Below, in pieces: positions 16,879-26,416 of a stretch of DNA of 64,000 nt. Each line of letters opens with the position of its first letter. The first letter of the stretch is position 1. A program made the translations under genes and the position numbers. The stretch is from Bacteroidota bacterium (GTDB lineage Bacteria > Bacteroidota > Ignavibacteria > Ignavibacteriales > Melioribacteraceae): positions 1 to 64,000 of the forward strand of contig JAEWUC010000007.1 of the NCBI GenBank assembly GCA_023397505.1, read 5' to 3'. The notes beneath the pieces were generated by a model that searched no databases, was not told the DNA's origin, and was given only the letters and a program-made list of their open reading frames with translations.

Positions 16879-17967
16879 ATGGTTAAAAATAAATCGATGA
16901 AAATATTATTTATTATTTCTTTGTTACAACTGGTCGCAAGTTGTAAAGAAAAAGGCACCGAACCGCCACCAACAAAACCACTTAAGAATCCAAGAGATAT
17001 GAACTGGTCAGCAGATACATTAAAAATGCCAGACTATGCAATTCAGATGTTGCCACAAGATTTGGTTGTCATATCCCCAGAAGATATTTGGCTGGCTGTT
17101 TGGGTTGGCCATGGTCAAGTGATGCATTATGACAGTAGCAAGGGCTGGCAAATGGTAAAAGAAGTAGGTGGAGGAATCGATTGTTTAGTCGAAGGCGAAA
17201 CAAAGAACAGAATTTGGGTTGGAGGATATATTGGTCGCGAGGTACAAGGACAATTTACTCAAAACGCTTATATAGGATTTTACAATGGCACAAACTGGCA
17301 AGATACAGAATTTAACATACGAAGCGAAATTCTTGATCAAACAAAAGATGTGAACGGTAACATTTGGGCATGCGGCAGGAACGGTTTAGTTATGAAATAT
17401 GAAAATAACAAATGGATTAGCGACACGGTAAATATGCTTTCAAATTATCCTTTGTCTCTCTCCCTAAGAAGCAATGAATTCTATAAAGATAAAATTTCCT
17501 TATTAAGTGAAACCTATGATAGCAATAATAGAAAATATTATTACTATTATTTTTCAGGTACAATAGATAATTGGTCGCTGGTAGATTCAATGATTTTAGA
17601 AAATCCAAGCAGTGAAATAAGATTTGGAAATTTTGGATTGCACAAGGGGGACAATAGCGAATTGTATTCTTTTGGTTTAGAAGGAATTTGGAAAAGGATG
17701 AATAATATTTGGGAAAAAATATTTGATATTGACGGTGAAGTATATTGTATGTATGTAGTAAATAGAGATTACATTATGGCTGGAAGTGCTTATAAGAAAA
17801 TATTTTTTTATAACGGTAGTCGCTGGGAAAATATAAATGATTTATTCGAAATTGATGACCCTGAATTTGTCTTTAAATGTATTTGGACTGACGGCAATGA
17901 ACTATTTGTTGTTGGCTATGGAAATATAAACGGATTACAACAAACAATTATTTGGCATGGAAAATAG
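16879..17967 (+). CDS. Lipoprotein with beta-propeller-like repeats
   Basis: 362 aa. A signal peptide MKILFIISLLQLVASC ends in a good lipobox (VASC), so it should be lipidated and anchored. The rest is rich in repeats with the pattern W-x-G/YNGT-W and IWACGRNG, which look like the blades of a two-component-regulator or sialidase-type propeller. ATG at 16879 is chosen; a TTG lies at 16867. No specific function can be assigned. First gene of the accessory region. Confidence 0.75.
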   Translation: MVKNKSMKILFIISLLQLVASCKEKGTEPPPTKPLKNPRDMNWSADTLKMPDYAIQMLPQDLVVISPEDIWLAVWVGHGQVMHYDSSKGWQMVKEVGGGIDCLVEGETKNRIWVGGYIGREVQGQFTQNAYIGFYNGTNWQDTEFNIRSEILDQTKDVNGNIWACGRNGLVMKYENNKWISDTVNMLSNYPLSLSLRSNEFYKDKISLLSETYDSNNRKYYYYYFSGTIDNWSLVDSMILENPSSEIRFGNFGLHKGDNSELYSFGLEGIWKRMNNIWEKIFDIDGEVYCMYVVNRDYIMAGSAYKKIFFYNGSRWENINDLFEIDDPEFVFKCIWTDGNELFVVGYGNINGLQQTIIWHGK

Positions 17968-18136
17968 GAAGGAAGTTAAAACACAATAATAAATAACATT
18001 AAAGGTGTAGTGCAGCATCTATCAACATTTCGCAATTAAGACAGTTCATGATTGAAAAACAATTTCAAAGTGTGCTCGTTTTAATTGTAGTTAAATCTAA
18101 CAAAAAAAATAATTTATAATTTTCAAGGGGTACAAA

Positions 18137-19786
18137 ATGAATCCTATTAAATCTATAATTTTTTTCTTTATCATATCGATATTATTACAAACAGAACTAT
18201 TTTCAGATCCACTTTATACATTTGAAATTGGTTTTAGAATATTAAATTCACAAGGTACAGGTGCTGCGCAAGAAACGATTACAATTTATACATTAAATTC
18301 ATCTTCACGCGATTTGGAAATCTACACCTCTGGAACATCGGCTTCGTCATTTCTATATGGCGGTGGATATTATAATGCTATTTGTGATATCAGCGATAAC
18401 AATACGAGCGGTGCAACTTTAGGCCCGTTACAAGGTGGGCTAACATATTACATACGAATAGCAAACCAATTTTACATTATAACTTATGGTGGTGGTGCTT
18501 ATGGAGATATTGGTTTCCAATATCAACAGGGCGGGAATATTAGTGAAGTTTTTAATACTAGCAGTTATAGTATTGCTGGCCCATACACTTGGACAACAAG
18601 GTCTATAACTTTAAAAAATGATTTCGGTGGAGATAGGAATTCAGTTACCGGAAAAATATATATTAATTCTTTTGCGTTGACAAGTGTAGGCTATAATGGG
18701 CATACGTTAAATAGAGAAGATAGGACATTCCCTCATACTAGCTCAGGCGAAAACAACCAATACATCAGTAATTATTACAGAAAGTGGCGGAAATTTTCAG
18801 AAGCTGGTGATAATTCAATTTCAATAACTATGTCAACGCCTAATAACTATACACGTACAGCTACTTATGCACGAAAATGCAATATTTCTGTTCAAAACGA
18901 TTTTGGTGGTTCTGGCAGCGGTGGCAATATTAAATTTCAAACTACTCAATACAGCAGTCCTTATCAGCCTGCAGAAACTTATGAGGATTTGACTTATAGT
19001 GCTGAAGCACTAAGTCATACCATTAATTCCGTATATTACACGTTCAAAAATTGGGATTTTAATTCGACAAATATCAGCACTCAAAATCCAATCACAACTT
19101 TTCAACCAAATGCACATGGAACATTAAAAGCAAAGTTCAATGGTAAGCCGTTAAATACATATCGCAACCAAAGTTACGGAACTGTTAATTATTCACCGGT
19201 AGTAATTAATTGGTCAAAACATCCGCTTGATAATTCAGAGATAACACAATACGCAATCTGGCGTTCAGTTAAACACAATGGCGTTACCGGTACTCCACAG
19301 CAAATAGGAACTGTTACAGCAAACGGTTCTTCTTCGTATTCATTTACAGATTATGATTATGTAAGAACTCCTACTTATGTAGATGATTTGCTTCATTATG
19401 ACGTAAGAGCTTATTATCAACCCAGCGCAATTTATTCGGATGCAGGTTGGGTAGCGTTATACGGTACACAACTTAAGTTAAATGAAAATAATACAGCAAA
19501 AGCAGAAATTAGTAGAGAAATCCCAGATAAATATGAAATAAATAATTATCCCAATCCTTTTAATCCTACTACAGTAATTCATTATCAACTTCCAGTAGAC
19601 GGTTCTGTTACACTGAAGATATATGATATGTTGGGAAAAGAAATCGCGGTATTGGTAAATGAAAACAAACAAGCCGGTTATTACAATGTAACCTTTGATG
19701 CAAGTAATTTAGCTAGCGGTATCTACATATACTCAATTCGAGCGAATAATTTTATACAATCAAGGAAGATGATGTTTGTGAAATAA
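18137..19786 (+). CDS. Secreted T9SS (Por sorting domain) protein
   Basis: 549 aa. An N-terminal signal peptide of about 23 residues and a C-terminal ~80-residue type IX sorting domain starting at NNYPNPFNPTTVIHYQLP and ending SRKMMFVK. The domain should direct export through the outer membrane. The middle (GGGYYNAICDIS, ITFQPNAHGTLKAKFNGK) is beta-rich with a fibronectin-like segment near residues 345-440. No catalytic motif was recognised. RBS AGGGG at 18125-18129. Confidence 0.8.
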   Translation: MNPIKSIIFFFIISILLQTELFSDPLYTFEIGFRILNSQGTGAAQETITIYTLNSSSRDLEIYTSGTSASSFLYGGGYYNAICDISDNNTSGATLGPLQGGLTYYIRIANQFYIITYGGGAYGDIGFQYQQGGNISEVFNTSSYSIAGPYTWTTRSITLKNDFGGDRNSVTGKIYINSFALTSVGYNGHTLNREDRTFPHTSSGENNQYISNYYRKWRKFSEAGDNSISITMSTPNNYTRTATYARKCNISVQNDFGGSGSGGNIKFQTTQYSSPYQPAETYEDLTYSAEALSHTINSVYYTFKNWDFNSTNISTQNPITTFQPNAHGTLKAKFNGKPLNTYRNQSYGTVNYSPVVINWSKHPLDNSEITQYAIWRSVKHNGVTGTPQQIGTVTANGSSSYSFTDYDYVRTPTYVDDLLHYDVRAYYQPSAIYSDAGWVALYGTQLKLNENNTAKAEISREIPDKYEINNYPNPFNPTTVIHYQLPVDGSVTLKIYDMLGKEIAVLVNENKQAGYYNVTFDASNLASGIYIYSIRANNFIQSRKMMFVK

Positions 19787-19797
19787 TTTTTTAACAC

Positions 19798-19826
19798 AAA
19801 GGCAGAATTTATTGAATTCTGCCTTT
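19798..19826 (+). terminator. strong hairpin after the T9SS gene
   Basis: AAAGGCAGAATT and AATTCTGCCTTT form a perfect 12-bp stem with a 5-nt loop, 11 bp after the stop. The stem ends in AAA/TTT, so it could work in both directions, but there is no longer U tract. Confidence 0.7.
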
Positions 19827-19960
19827 CATAAAGATGTTGAATTCCAAGAGGGAAAACATTGCACGTGTTACAGTCGACGGCGGGTAAATAGAATTGTGAG
19901 GTGCCGCTTATCGGTAACGCTGTTATGTTATTTGAGAAGTAAGAACAAGTGGAGTATGCA

Positions 19961-20419
19961 ATGAAAATATTTAACAAATCTATTCTTGGCTATTCACTTA
20001 TTTCGTTGAGTTTAATCTATCAATCATGCTCGGTAAACGATACGGCAAAATCTGAGGAAAATGAAATCCGATTATTTGCAAAGCAATCCCATTGTAATAT
20101 GATATTAGGCAAAGTAAGCAACAGTGATTCGATTTTTACATATAGTTTTAATGATACTTTAAATGTTGATTTCGGGATATGGGGAAATTGCTGCCCGGAT
20201 TCCAATAGATTTGTAACCGACTGTAAGCTTAAATCAGATACATTATTTATAACAGTAAAAGATACAGCAAAAGATGGATGTTGGTGCAATTGTCCTTATA
20301 CAATTCATTTAACGATATTGGGTTTAACAAAAGAAGAATATTTATTTTATATGACGTATCCGGGCCAGCATAATTCAGCTGATTCATTAAGATATAGAGA
20401 AATTGTAAAAAGATACTAA
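19961..20419 (+). CDS. Small probable lipoprotein, unknown
   Basis: 152 aa. Signal-like start MKIFNKSILGYSLISLSLIYQSC; the Cys could be a Bacteroidota-type lipobox although QSC is not ideal. The mature part is rich in paired cysteines (NCCPDSNR, DCKLKS, GCWCNCPY), suggesting disulfides or metal binding. No family recognised. ATG at 19961 follows GGAG and is preferred over an in-frame ATG four codons earlier. Confidence 0.65.
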   Translation: MKIFNKSILGYSLISLSLIYQSCSVNDTAKSEENEIRLFAKQSHCNMILGKVSNSDSIFTYSFNDTLNVDFGIWGNCCPDSNRFVTDCKLKSDTLFITVKDTAKDGCWCNCPYTIHLTILGLTKEEYLFYMTYPGQHNSADSLRYREIVKRY

Positions 20420-20436
20420 TCGCTTTTATAAAGGTA

Positions 20437-20500
20437 ACCTAATCGGCAGATCAAGCTGCTGACATCTTCGATGCGGTCGTTTGAAGAAAAATTAAATATT
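20437..20500 (+). repeat. attC-like imperfect palindrome
   Basis: TCAAGCTGCTGACATC (20451-20466) and GATGCGGTCGTTTGA (20470-20484) form an imperfect stem (TCAA...CATC / GATG...TTGA) with mismatches, as in integron recombination sites. TCTTCGATGCGGTC is shared with the attC-like site at 44551. The rest of the 316-bp spacer to 20735 carries TTAGTTGCTTTTTGAAGT and ATCCGCCG words also found near 47520-47590. Confidence 0.4.
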
Positions 20501-20735
20501 GTTAACAAAATTTAGTTGCTTTTTGAAGTAGTTCTTAAAAAAAATAAATTAAAAATCATTGGTGTAGGTTTTCTAAGCTATCCGCCGCGGCAGACTGTGT
20601 TGTGCGGCTACTTAAAAAAACGCCGTTAGCTACTAAAATTGGTTTAGTCACAAAAATGTTATAAAAGTTATGTTCATTGAAAAACTCCAACATCTTATGT
20701 GTCTTTCTTGTAGAAACAATTGAAAGGTCTAAAAA

Positions 20736-20978
20736 ATGCGTAACAAAATTCAAAAATGGGGTAACAGTTTAGCTCTAAGAATTCCAAAAGCTTTTGCCTT
20801 CCAATCAAGAATTCGACAAGACGAATACGTAAATCTAACATTGGAAAATGACAGAATTATAGTTGAGCCAATCGAAGAGAAAAAATATAATTTGGAAGAA
20901 TTAGTATCCGGAATAAAGAAATCTAATCTTCATGGAGAAATTGACTTCGGGAAGAAAGTCGGGGCGGAACAGTGGTAA
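20736..20978 (+). CDS. MazE-type antitoxin (AbrB-like)
   Basis: 80 aa. The swapped-hairpin DNA-binding domain is seen in KIQKWGNSLALRIPKAFAF, then a beta strand RIIVEPIEE and an acidic tail ending GAEQW that should bind the toxin. It would neutralise the downstream PemK/MazF toxin and repress the operon. The last 7 bp (GTGGTAA) overlap the toxin's GTG start. Confidence 0.88.
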   Translation: MRNKIQKWGNSLALRIPKAFAFQSRIRQDEYVNLTLENDRIIVEPIEEKKYNLEELVSGIKKSNLHGEIDFGKKVGAEQW

Positions 20979-21319
20979 AATCAAAGAAGTATATTCCTGA
21001 TTGCGGAGATATTGTTTGGTTGACATTTAATCCGCAATCCGGACGTGAACAATCCGGCAGGAGACCTGCTTTGGTTAATTCTCCGTTAATCTATAACGGT
21101 AAAACAAACCTTGCGATATTCTGCCCAATTACAAGTCAAGTCAAAGATTATCCTTTCGAAGTAAAGCTTCCTGAAGATTTAGAGATTAGTGGAGTAATAT
21201 TATCTGATAAAATTAAGAGTCTTGATTGGAAAGCTAGAGAAGCTGAGTTTATCTGCAAATTACATAAATCGCAATTAACAGAAACACTTAATAAACTAAA
21301 TGCTTTGTTGACTATATAA
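20972..21319 (+). CDS. MazF/PemK-type endoribonuclease toxin
   Basis: 115 aa. The family start PDCGDIVWLTFNPQSGREQSGRRPALV is clear, with the catalytic Arg in GRRPALV and the Thr/Ser in CPITSQ. Cleaves mRNA when free of antitoxin. Starts with GTG inside the antitoxin stop (GTGGTAA), giving tight coupling. An attC-like site follows 36 bp after the stop. Confidence 0.9.
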   Translation: MVKSKKYIPDCGDIVWLTFNPQSGREQSGRRPALVNSPLIYNGKTNLAIFCPITSQVKDYPFEVKLPEDLEISGVILSDKIKSLDWKAREAEFICKLHKSQLTETLNKLNALLTI

Positions 21320-21355
21320 TGTAGTAACAAATCTGCAAATCATAGTGGACTCACC

Positions 21356-21413
21356 ACCCAACAAAACGGTGGGCTGGCTGTTTTCGTGTTTTGCATTTGT
21401 GTAATTGTTGGGT
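21356..21413 (+). repeat. attC-like site with perfect R''/R' boxes
   Basis: ACCCAAC (21356-21362, fits RYYYAAC) and GTTGGGT (21407-21413, fits GTTRRRY) are exact complements 44 nt apart. Inside, CAAAACG can pair with CGTGTTTTG, leaving two extrahelical bases, as L''/L' boxes do. Total 58 nt, at the short end for attC sites. It lies between a toxin-antitoxin module and the next single gene. Confidence 0.5.
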
Positions 21414-21442
21414 TTATTCTTCCATATAAAATTGGTTGTATC

Positions 21443-22528
21443 ATGAAAAAACACTTTGTATTTCTTACAGTGATTACAATAACCGGTTTGTTTGTGTTTA
21501 CTTCCGGCTGTAAAAACGAAATTGTAAATCCAACAGAATCTAATACGGAAAGGATTCTGTTCCTTTCAAGTTACTTTAGTAGTAATAATAACACAAAGTC
21601 AAATATATTTATTATAAATATTGATGGAACCGAACTTAAACAATTAACATTTGGAGAGGACTATTATTCAGTTTCCCCAGTCGTCACATCCGATGGTGCA
21701 AAAATAATTTTTGAATCTATTGGAAATGGTGAAAGGGATATTTATTCAATGAACCTTGATGGAAGTAATCGCTTCAATTTAACAAACAGCCCCAGCATTG
21801 ATGTTTCACCAAGTGTGACCAATGATAATAAATTCATAATTTTTGAGAGATACGAAATTATAAATGGATATGTACAAAACTCTCAAATTTACAAAATGGG
21901 GATTGATGGCAGTAACCCAATTAATTTGACAAATAATTCGTATTTCTGTCATAGTCCTTTAGTTAGCCCCGATGATAATAAAATAATTTATACTGTATAT
22001 CTTACAGATAAGCCTTATCTATTTAGTATGAATTTAGACGGAAGCAATCAAACATCCTTAACCGATTCATCTGTAGTTCTAAGTGATTTACCTGATAATT
22101 ACAGTATCTCGAGTGATGGAAGAAAATTAGTATTTGTTGGTTACAATCAGTTAAATGAGCAAAAGGATATATTTCTTGTCAATATTGATGGTAGTTCATT
22201 GATTAATTTAACTAATGATAAAGAATTAGAATCTCGTCCAAAGTTTTCAAATGACAACTTAAATATTATTTATGATGTATCGGGTCATTCAGGTATCGAT
22301 GAAATAAGACCAATAAAAGTTATTCCAACAAGTGGTGGTAATTCAAGAACAATAATAAATTATCTAAACGCTTCTTCACCCTCTTATTTAGGTTCAGATG
22401 ATAAAATATTATTTGTTGCTAAAGAAGACGATAATTATGATATATTTTCTGTGAACTTGGATGGCGAAAATTTATTTAATATTACTAACAGAAAAATAGA
22501 TGACTATAATCCAGTGCCTATTCCATAA
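21443..22528 (+). CDS. TolB-like (PD40 repeat) lipoprotein
   Basis: 361 aa. Signal peptide with lipobox FTSGC at the mature Cys near residue 23. Six or seven repeats of the form x-NIDGT-E-LKQLT, NLDGSNRFNLTN, GIDGSNPINLTN and so on mark a WD40-like TolB propeller. ATG at 21443 is the signal-peptide start; a longer reading would run through the attC-like site. Probably cell-envelope anchored; ligand unknown. Confidence 0.8.
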   Translation: MKKHFVFLTVITITGLFVFTSGCKNEIVNPTESNTERILFLSSYFSSNNNTKSNIFIINIDGTELKQLTFGEDYYSVSPVVTSDGAKIIFESIGNGERDIYSMNLDGSNRFNLTNSPSIDVSPSVTNDNKFIIFERYEIINGYVQNSQIYKMGIDGSNPINLTNNSYFCHSPLVSPDDNKIIYTVYLTDKPYLFSMNLDGSNQTSLTDSSVVLSDLPDNYSISSDGRKLVFVGYNQLNEQKDIFLVNIDGSSLINLTNDKELESRPKFSNDNLNIIYDVSGHSGIDEIRPIKVIPTSGGNSRTIINYLNASSPSYLGSDDKILFVAKEDDNYDIFSVNLDGENLFNITNRKIDDYNPVPIP

Positions 22529-22609
22529 TAGCAGGAAAACATTGACCGTTTTTTCGGTATGTTATTGAAAGTATTTGTAAAGTTTATTTAGCCAAGTACA
22601 GGGTATATT

Positions 22610-23110
22610 ATGAAGTACTTATTAGTTATAGTAATTTTTCTATTTTCAATAGGATGCTCTGAAAAAAATAACATTACTGAAGAACAACATACTATTACTA
22701 TTCCGTTTGATTCTTCAAATGAAGTGTTTGAACTGAAAGGAATAAAATATGATGAATTAGAAGGCAGCTGGAATCTTGTTAATGCACAATACAAATGTAC
22801 TCTCGGCAAGTTGGAACATATTGAAAATAATTATGGCTTTAGTGAAAATGAAAAAATAATGTCATTGGGTGATAACGGAATTCACAAAATTTGTTTTTGG
22901 CGCAAACCGGAATTTGTTGTAGGAGCAATTGGAAAAGAACATGAAGAATTTATAGAATCATTTGTCTGGACACCGGCAAGCGGTGCGCCCGCGTTTTATG
23001 TTTTAATCAATTATTCTAATGGCAAACTAACACTTAGTTATTCATCAACAATACTAATAGATAACAAATATTACGACGGTATCGTGTATGAGATATATGC
23101 GAAGCAATAA
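22610..23110 (+). CDS. Lipoprotein, unknown (lipocalin-like start)
   Basis: 166 aa. Lipobox FSIGC at residue 16. The mature part has ELEGSWNLVNAQYKC, similar to the opening strand of lipocalin-like lipoproteins, but the rest is not recognisable. Single gene between long spacers. Confidence 0.6.
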   Translation: MKYLLVIVIFLFSIGCSEKNNITEEQHTITIPFDSSNEVFELKGIKYDELEGSWNLVNAQYKCTLGKLEHIENNYGFSENEKIMSLGDNGIHKICFWRKPEFVVGAIGKEHEEFIESFVWTPASGAPAFYVLINYSNGKLTLSYSSTILIDNKYYDGIVYEIYAKQ

Positions 23111-23140
23111 ACAATTATAGAAATTAAGCACAAAACACTT

Positions 23141-23578
23141 GTGGAAGAAAACATTTATATAGATAAAAATTATAATTTAACCCGGCTTAGGAAATATCTT
23201 AATTACCAAGTATCGAGTTCTTTACTGTATTTTTTATCTTTTCAGGTATTTGTTTTCATTTTTATTGCATCAGCAGCCGCATTAATATTTACTCCTTTTA
23301 TGTTGTATGTATTAATCACTGAAAAAAAATACGGTTGGATTGTTTTCTTTATAATCATTGTCGTCGTACCGGTTATTATTCTACTAATGTTATCTTGGAT
23401 GGTTGAGTTTAGCAGACCCATGCTTTTTATTTCTTTGGGTTTATTCTATTTCTATTGTTTCTTACTTCGCTTTCAAGTGAATGATTGGTCACGAGAGGCA
23501 ATAGCTCGGAATCAATATTTATTTGAAAAGAAACAGCGCGAAGATGATTTAAAGTTGTTTGAAGATAAATTTAAGTAA
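23141..23578 (+). CDS. Small membrane protein, unknown
   Basis: 145 aa with GTG start at 23141. Three hydrophobic segments (about residues 27-55, 65-88 and 93-112) and a charged C-terminal tail rich in Lys, Asp and Glu. No family recognised. The start could be later, but no ATG with a better ribosome site precedes the first membrane segment. Confidence 0.55.
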   Translation: MEENIYIDKNYNLTRLRKYLNYQVSSSLLYFLSFQVFVFIFIASAAALIFTPFMLYVLITEKKYGWIVFFIIIVVVPVIILLMLSWMVEFSRPMLFISLGLFYFYCFLLRFQVNDWSREAIARNQYLFEKKQREDDLKLFEDKFK

Positions 23579-23662
23579 TGCTTTATAATCCGCCGCTCAA
23601 GACTCACCACGTTTTAATGCGGCATTGTTGTTTTGGTTTTGAAAAATAATTTAAGGATTACT

Positions 23663-24598
23663 ATGAAAGCAGTTATATGTACAAAATACGGTCCGCCCGA
23701 AGTTCTTCAAATAATGGAAGTTGAAAAACCTACTCCCAAACCGAATGAAGTGCTTGTAAAAATATTAGCTACTACAGCACATATTGGAGACACCAAGATC
23801 CGTCGGTTTGAACCGGGATTAGGACCTGTTAATGATTTTTTTTTCAAACCGGTTATGAGGATAATTGTTGGTTTCACCGGACCGAGAAAAAAAATACTCG
23901 GTATGGAACTCTCTGGCGAAATTGAAGCGATAGGGAAAGACGTTACACTCTTTAAAGTAGGCGATCCCGTTTTTGCATCAACCGAATTTAGATTTGGTAC
24001 ATATGCCCAGTATTGCTGTGTACCAGAAGACGGTATACTTGCAATCAAACCTGCTAACATTACACACGAAGAAGCCGCCCCGCTTTCCAACGGCGGAATA
24101 ACGGCATTGATTCATCTTAGAAAAGCAAATATCAAGCAAGGTCAAAAAGTATTAATCTACGGAGCTTCCGGCAGCGTTGGTACTTATGCAATTCAAATAG
24201 CTAAATATTTTGGTGCAGAAGTTACGGCAGTTTGCAGTACTTCCAATTTGGAAATGGTGAAATCACTCGGTGCGGATAAAGTTATTGATTACACACAGCA
24301 GGATTTTACACAAGACGGTGAAACATACGACGTTATTTATGATGCCGTAGGGAAAATTGAATCTTCAAAACGTAGAAAGTCATTAGCAAAATCGGGAGTT
24401 TACCAGAACGTTCTTGCTATGTCCGGCAATATCAAATTAAAAGTTGAAGACCTCAACACAATTAAAGAACTATGTGAAGCTGGAAAACTGAAAACAGTGA
24501 TTGACAGAATTTATCCTATGGAAGAAATAATAGAAGCTCATAGATATGTTGACAAAGGACATAAAAAAGGAAATGTTGTAATTACTGTAAAGCATTAA
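23663..24598 (+). CDS. Zinc-independent alcohol dehydrogenase / quinone oxidoreductase family (MDR)
   Basis: 311 aa. GroES-like N-terminal domain (MKAVICTKYGPPEVLQIMEV) and Rossmann domain with YGASGSVGTYAIQIAKYFGAEVTAV for NAD(P)H. The ending AHRYVDKGHKKGNVVITV is characteristic. No zinc ligands typical of classical alcohol dehydrogenases are seen. Substrate unknown. ATG at 23663 follows AAGGA. A decayed copy of the C-terminus lies at 26209-26331. Confidence 0.88.
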   Translation: MKAVICTKYGPPEVLQIMEVEKPTPKPNEVLVKILATTAHIGDTKIRRFEPGLGPVNDFFFKPVMRIIVGFTGPRKKILGMELSGEIEAIGKDVTLFKVGDPVFASTEFRFGTYAQYCCVPEDGILAIKPANITHEEAAPLSNGGITALIHLRKANIKQGQKVLIYGASGSVGTYAIQIAKYFGAEVTAVCSTSNLEMVKSLGADKVIDYTQQDFTQDGETYDVIYDAVGKIESSKRRKSLAKSGVYQNVLAMSGNIKLKVEDLNTIKELCEAGKLKTVIDRIYPMEEIIEAHRYVDKGHKKGNVVITVKH

Positions 24599-24704
24599 AA
24601 CATGAGTATTTTCGAAAGGGTATTTGTGAATACTTGATTTGAGTATTCAAAAAGTGTTATGAAAATAAATCGTCAATAAAAATTATTTCGACGGGGTAGC
24701 ATTC

Positions 24705-25490
24705 ATGGAAACTCCCATTCATCCATTGTTAAACACACCAATTTTCCAAACGGAATTATTTATACCCAAGTACAAAGAGATACAAAAAGATAATTGGAAG
24801 ATATCCCGGATGGGCTTAGGGTTTGATCATGGTTATTTTACCGATGTGTGGGCTGTTGAAAACATGCCTATACTTTTACGGCGGACAAAAGAAGATTCTG
24901 ATAAATGGGAAACATGGATGTCGATTTGTCCGCACGAACTTGAAAGCCAGGAATTATGTTGTAAATATGCTTCGGGAAATGTTGTGGTTATGGGGCTCGG
25001 GATGGGCTGGGTGGCAATAAACATTGCTTTCAATGATAATGTTAAAAAAGTATTTGTAATTGAAATCGATAAAGAAGTAATAGATATATTTTACGAATCC
25101 GGCGCAATGACAGATGTTCCTCAGCATATCCAAAACAAAATTGTGATTGTTAATGCCGACGCTTTTGACTGGAAGTCTGAAGAAAAAATTAATCTGCTTT
25201 ATGCCGATATCTGGCAAAAACTTGTTGAGCCGCAGACTCTTGACGATGTACGCCGAATGCAGAATAATATTCATGCAGATAAAGTTTATTTCTGGGGACA
25301 GGAATTATTCCTTTATAAAATGTTTGTTGACAGTAATCTTGCAGAAGGTGATCTTAACAAAAACTTTCTTGGTGATATGTCCGGGAAAATAGGTCTGCCA
25401 ATACTTTTGCCGGAAGATGTGGATTATCCTTCAATGGTTTATAAAGCGGGTAAACAAAGAATAAAAAGAGGACTGCCGCTGGCAAGATAA
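24705..25490 (+). CDS. SAM-dependent methyltransferase-like (spermidine-synthase fold)
   Basis: 261 aa. The nucleotide-binding pattern GNVVVMGLGMGWVAINIAF...VKKVFVIEIDKEV and the following NADAFDW match the spermidine-synthase-type Rossmann fold. The polyamine-binding residues of true SpeE are not evident, so function is open. Stop is 2 bp before the next gene's start. Confidence 0.6.
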   Translation: METPIHPLLNTPIFQTELFIPKYKEIQKDNWKISRMGLGFDHGYFTDVWAVENMPILLRRTKEDSDKWETWMSICPHELESQELCCKYASGNVVVMGLGMGWVAINIAFNDNVKKVFVIEIDKEVIDIFYESGAMTDVPQHIQNKIVIVNADAFDWKSEEKINLLYADIWQKLVEPQTLDDVRRMQNNIHADKVYFWGQELFLYKMFVDSNLAEGDLNKNFLGDMSGKIGLPILLPEDVDYPSMVYKAGKQRIKRGLPLAR

Positions 25491-25492
25491 AA

Positions 25493-26086
25493 ATGACAAT
25501 ACTCAATAAATACTATCTTTTTTATCTACTAATTATTTTCTCTTCCGAGATATCTTTATCTCAAACTGGAGTAGGTAGGAAATATGATTCAATTAAGGTT
25601 AATGATAATAACTTTAGCAAAACCAATAGTGAAAATAAAAATTTAGTTGTTAATAGCCACGAATCGAAACTAATTGGTAAAAATGCAGCATCATTTACAT
25701 ATTATTCATCTGACGGTCAGAAAATATCATTAAAACAATACAGCGACAAAATATTAGTACTAGACTTTTGGGAAAGCTGGTGTGGTAAATGTATCTCTTC
25801 TTTTAAAGATATTAATAGGATTGCTATAGAATACAAGGATAAAGGAATTGAAATTCTTGGGATAACAACTGAAAATAGAAAAAAAGTTAAGAACTTAATT
25901 GAATCATACAAATTAGTTTATCCGAATATTTATGCCGATAAAAAAATAATTAGAGATTATGAAGTATCCTCAAGACCTACATATATAATAATTAATGAAG
26001 AAGGGAGAATAATCTTTGTAAGTTATGGCAATCTTGGAGTAGTTGAGAAAAAGCTAAAACAGCTTACTGGTTCAAAAACTGGTTAA
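25493..26086 (+). CDS. TlpA/ResA-like thioredoxin-fold protein
   Basis: 197 aa. Signal peptide to about residue 24 (ending LSQT), then a thioredoxin-like domain with DFWESWCGKCISSF, giving the redox CxxC pair. The cis-Pro loop is SSRPTYIIINEEG. Likely a periplasmic disulfide reductase. The stop TAA forms part of GGTTAACAAATTC, and the following spacer holds a weak attC-like palindrome (ATGCCGAGG ... TGTGGCAT). Confidence 0.82.
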   Translation: MTILNKYYLFYLLIIFSSEISLSQTGVGRKYDSIKVNDNNFSKTNSENKNLVVNSHESKLIGKNAASFTYYSSDGQKISLKQYSDKILVLDFWESWCGKCISSFKDINRIAIEYKDKGIEILGITTENRKKVKNLIESYKLVYPNIYADKKIIRDYEVSSRPTYIIINEEGRIIFVSYGNLGVVEKKLKQLTGSKTG

Positions 26087-26208
26087 CAAATTCTTCAAAA
26101 CCAACCTATTCAACTAATACAATGCCGAGGCAAGTTGTTTATAATGTGGCATTTTGTTCAAAAGAAGGCTACAAGTAAATTCATGGCAATATATATTGGG
26201 GGAAATAA

Positions 26209-26331
26209 GAAAATGAAAAAAATATTATCAAATCTATGGGTGATGTGACTTTCAACTTGGAACAAATGGTTAACGCTCACGATTATGTTGAAAAAGATTT
26301 AAGAAAAGGAAGTGTGGCTATAATTATTTAG
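26209..26331 (+). pseudogene. C-terminal remnant of an MDR quinone oxidoreductase
   Basis: An open frame without proper start, ending FNLEQMVNAHDYVEKDLRKG plus SVAIII, matches the extreme C-terminus of medium-chain dehydrogenases (compare AHRYVDKGHKKGNVVITV of the gene ending at 24598). Only about 35 codons survive. A stop codon precedes the frame. Confidence 0.65.
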
Positions 26332-26416
26332 TGATATTATATAAACATGTTATGTTTTTTTGTTACGTTCAAATATTTTGGACATGTTTTTAACAATATT
26401 AAATTAAGAGGCGGGC

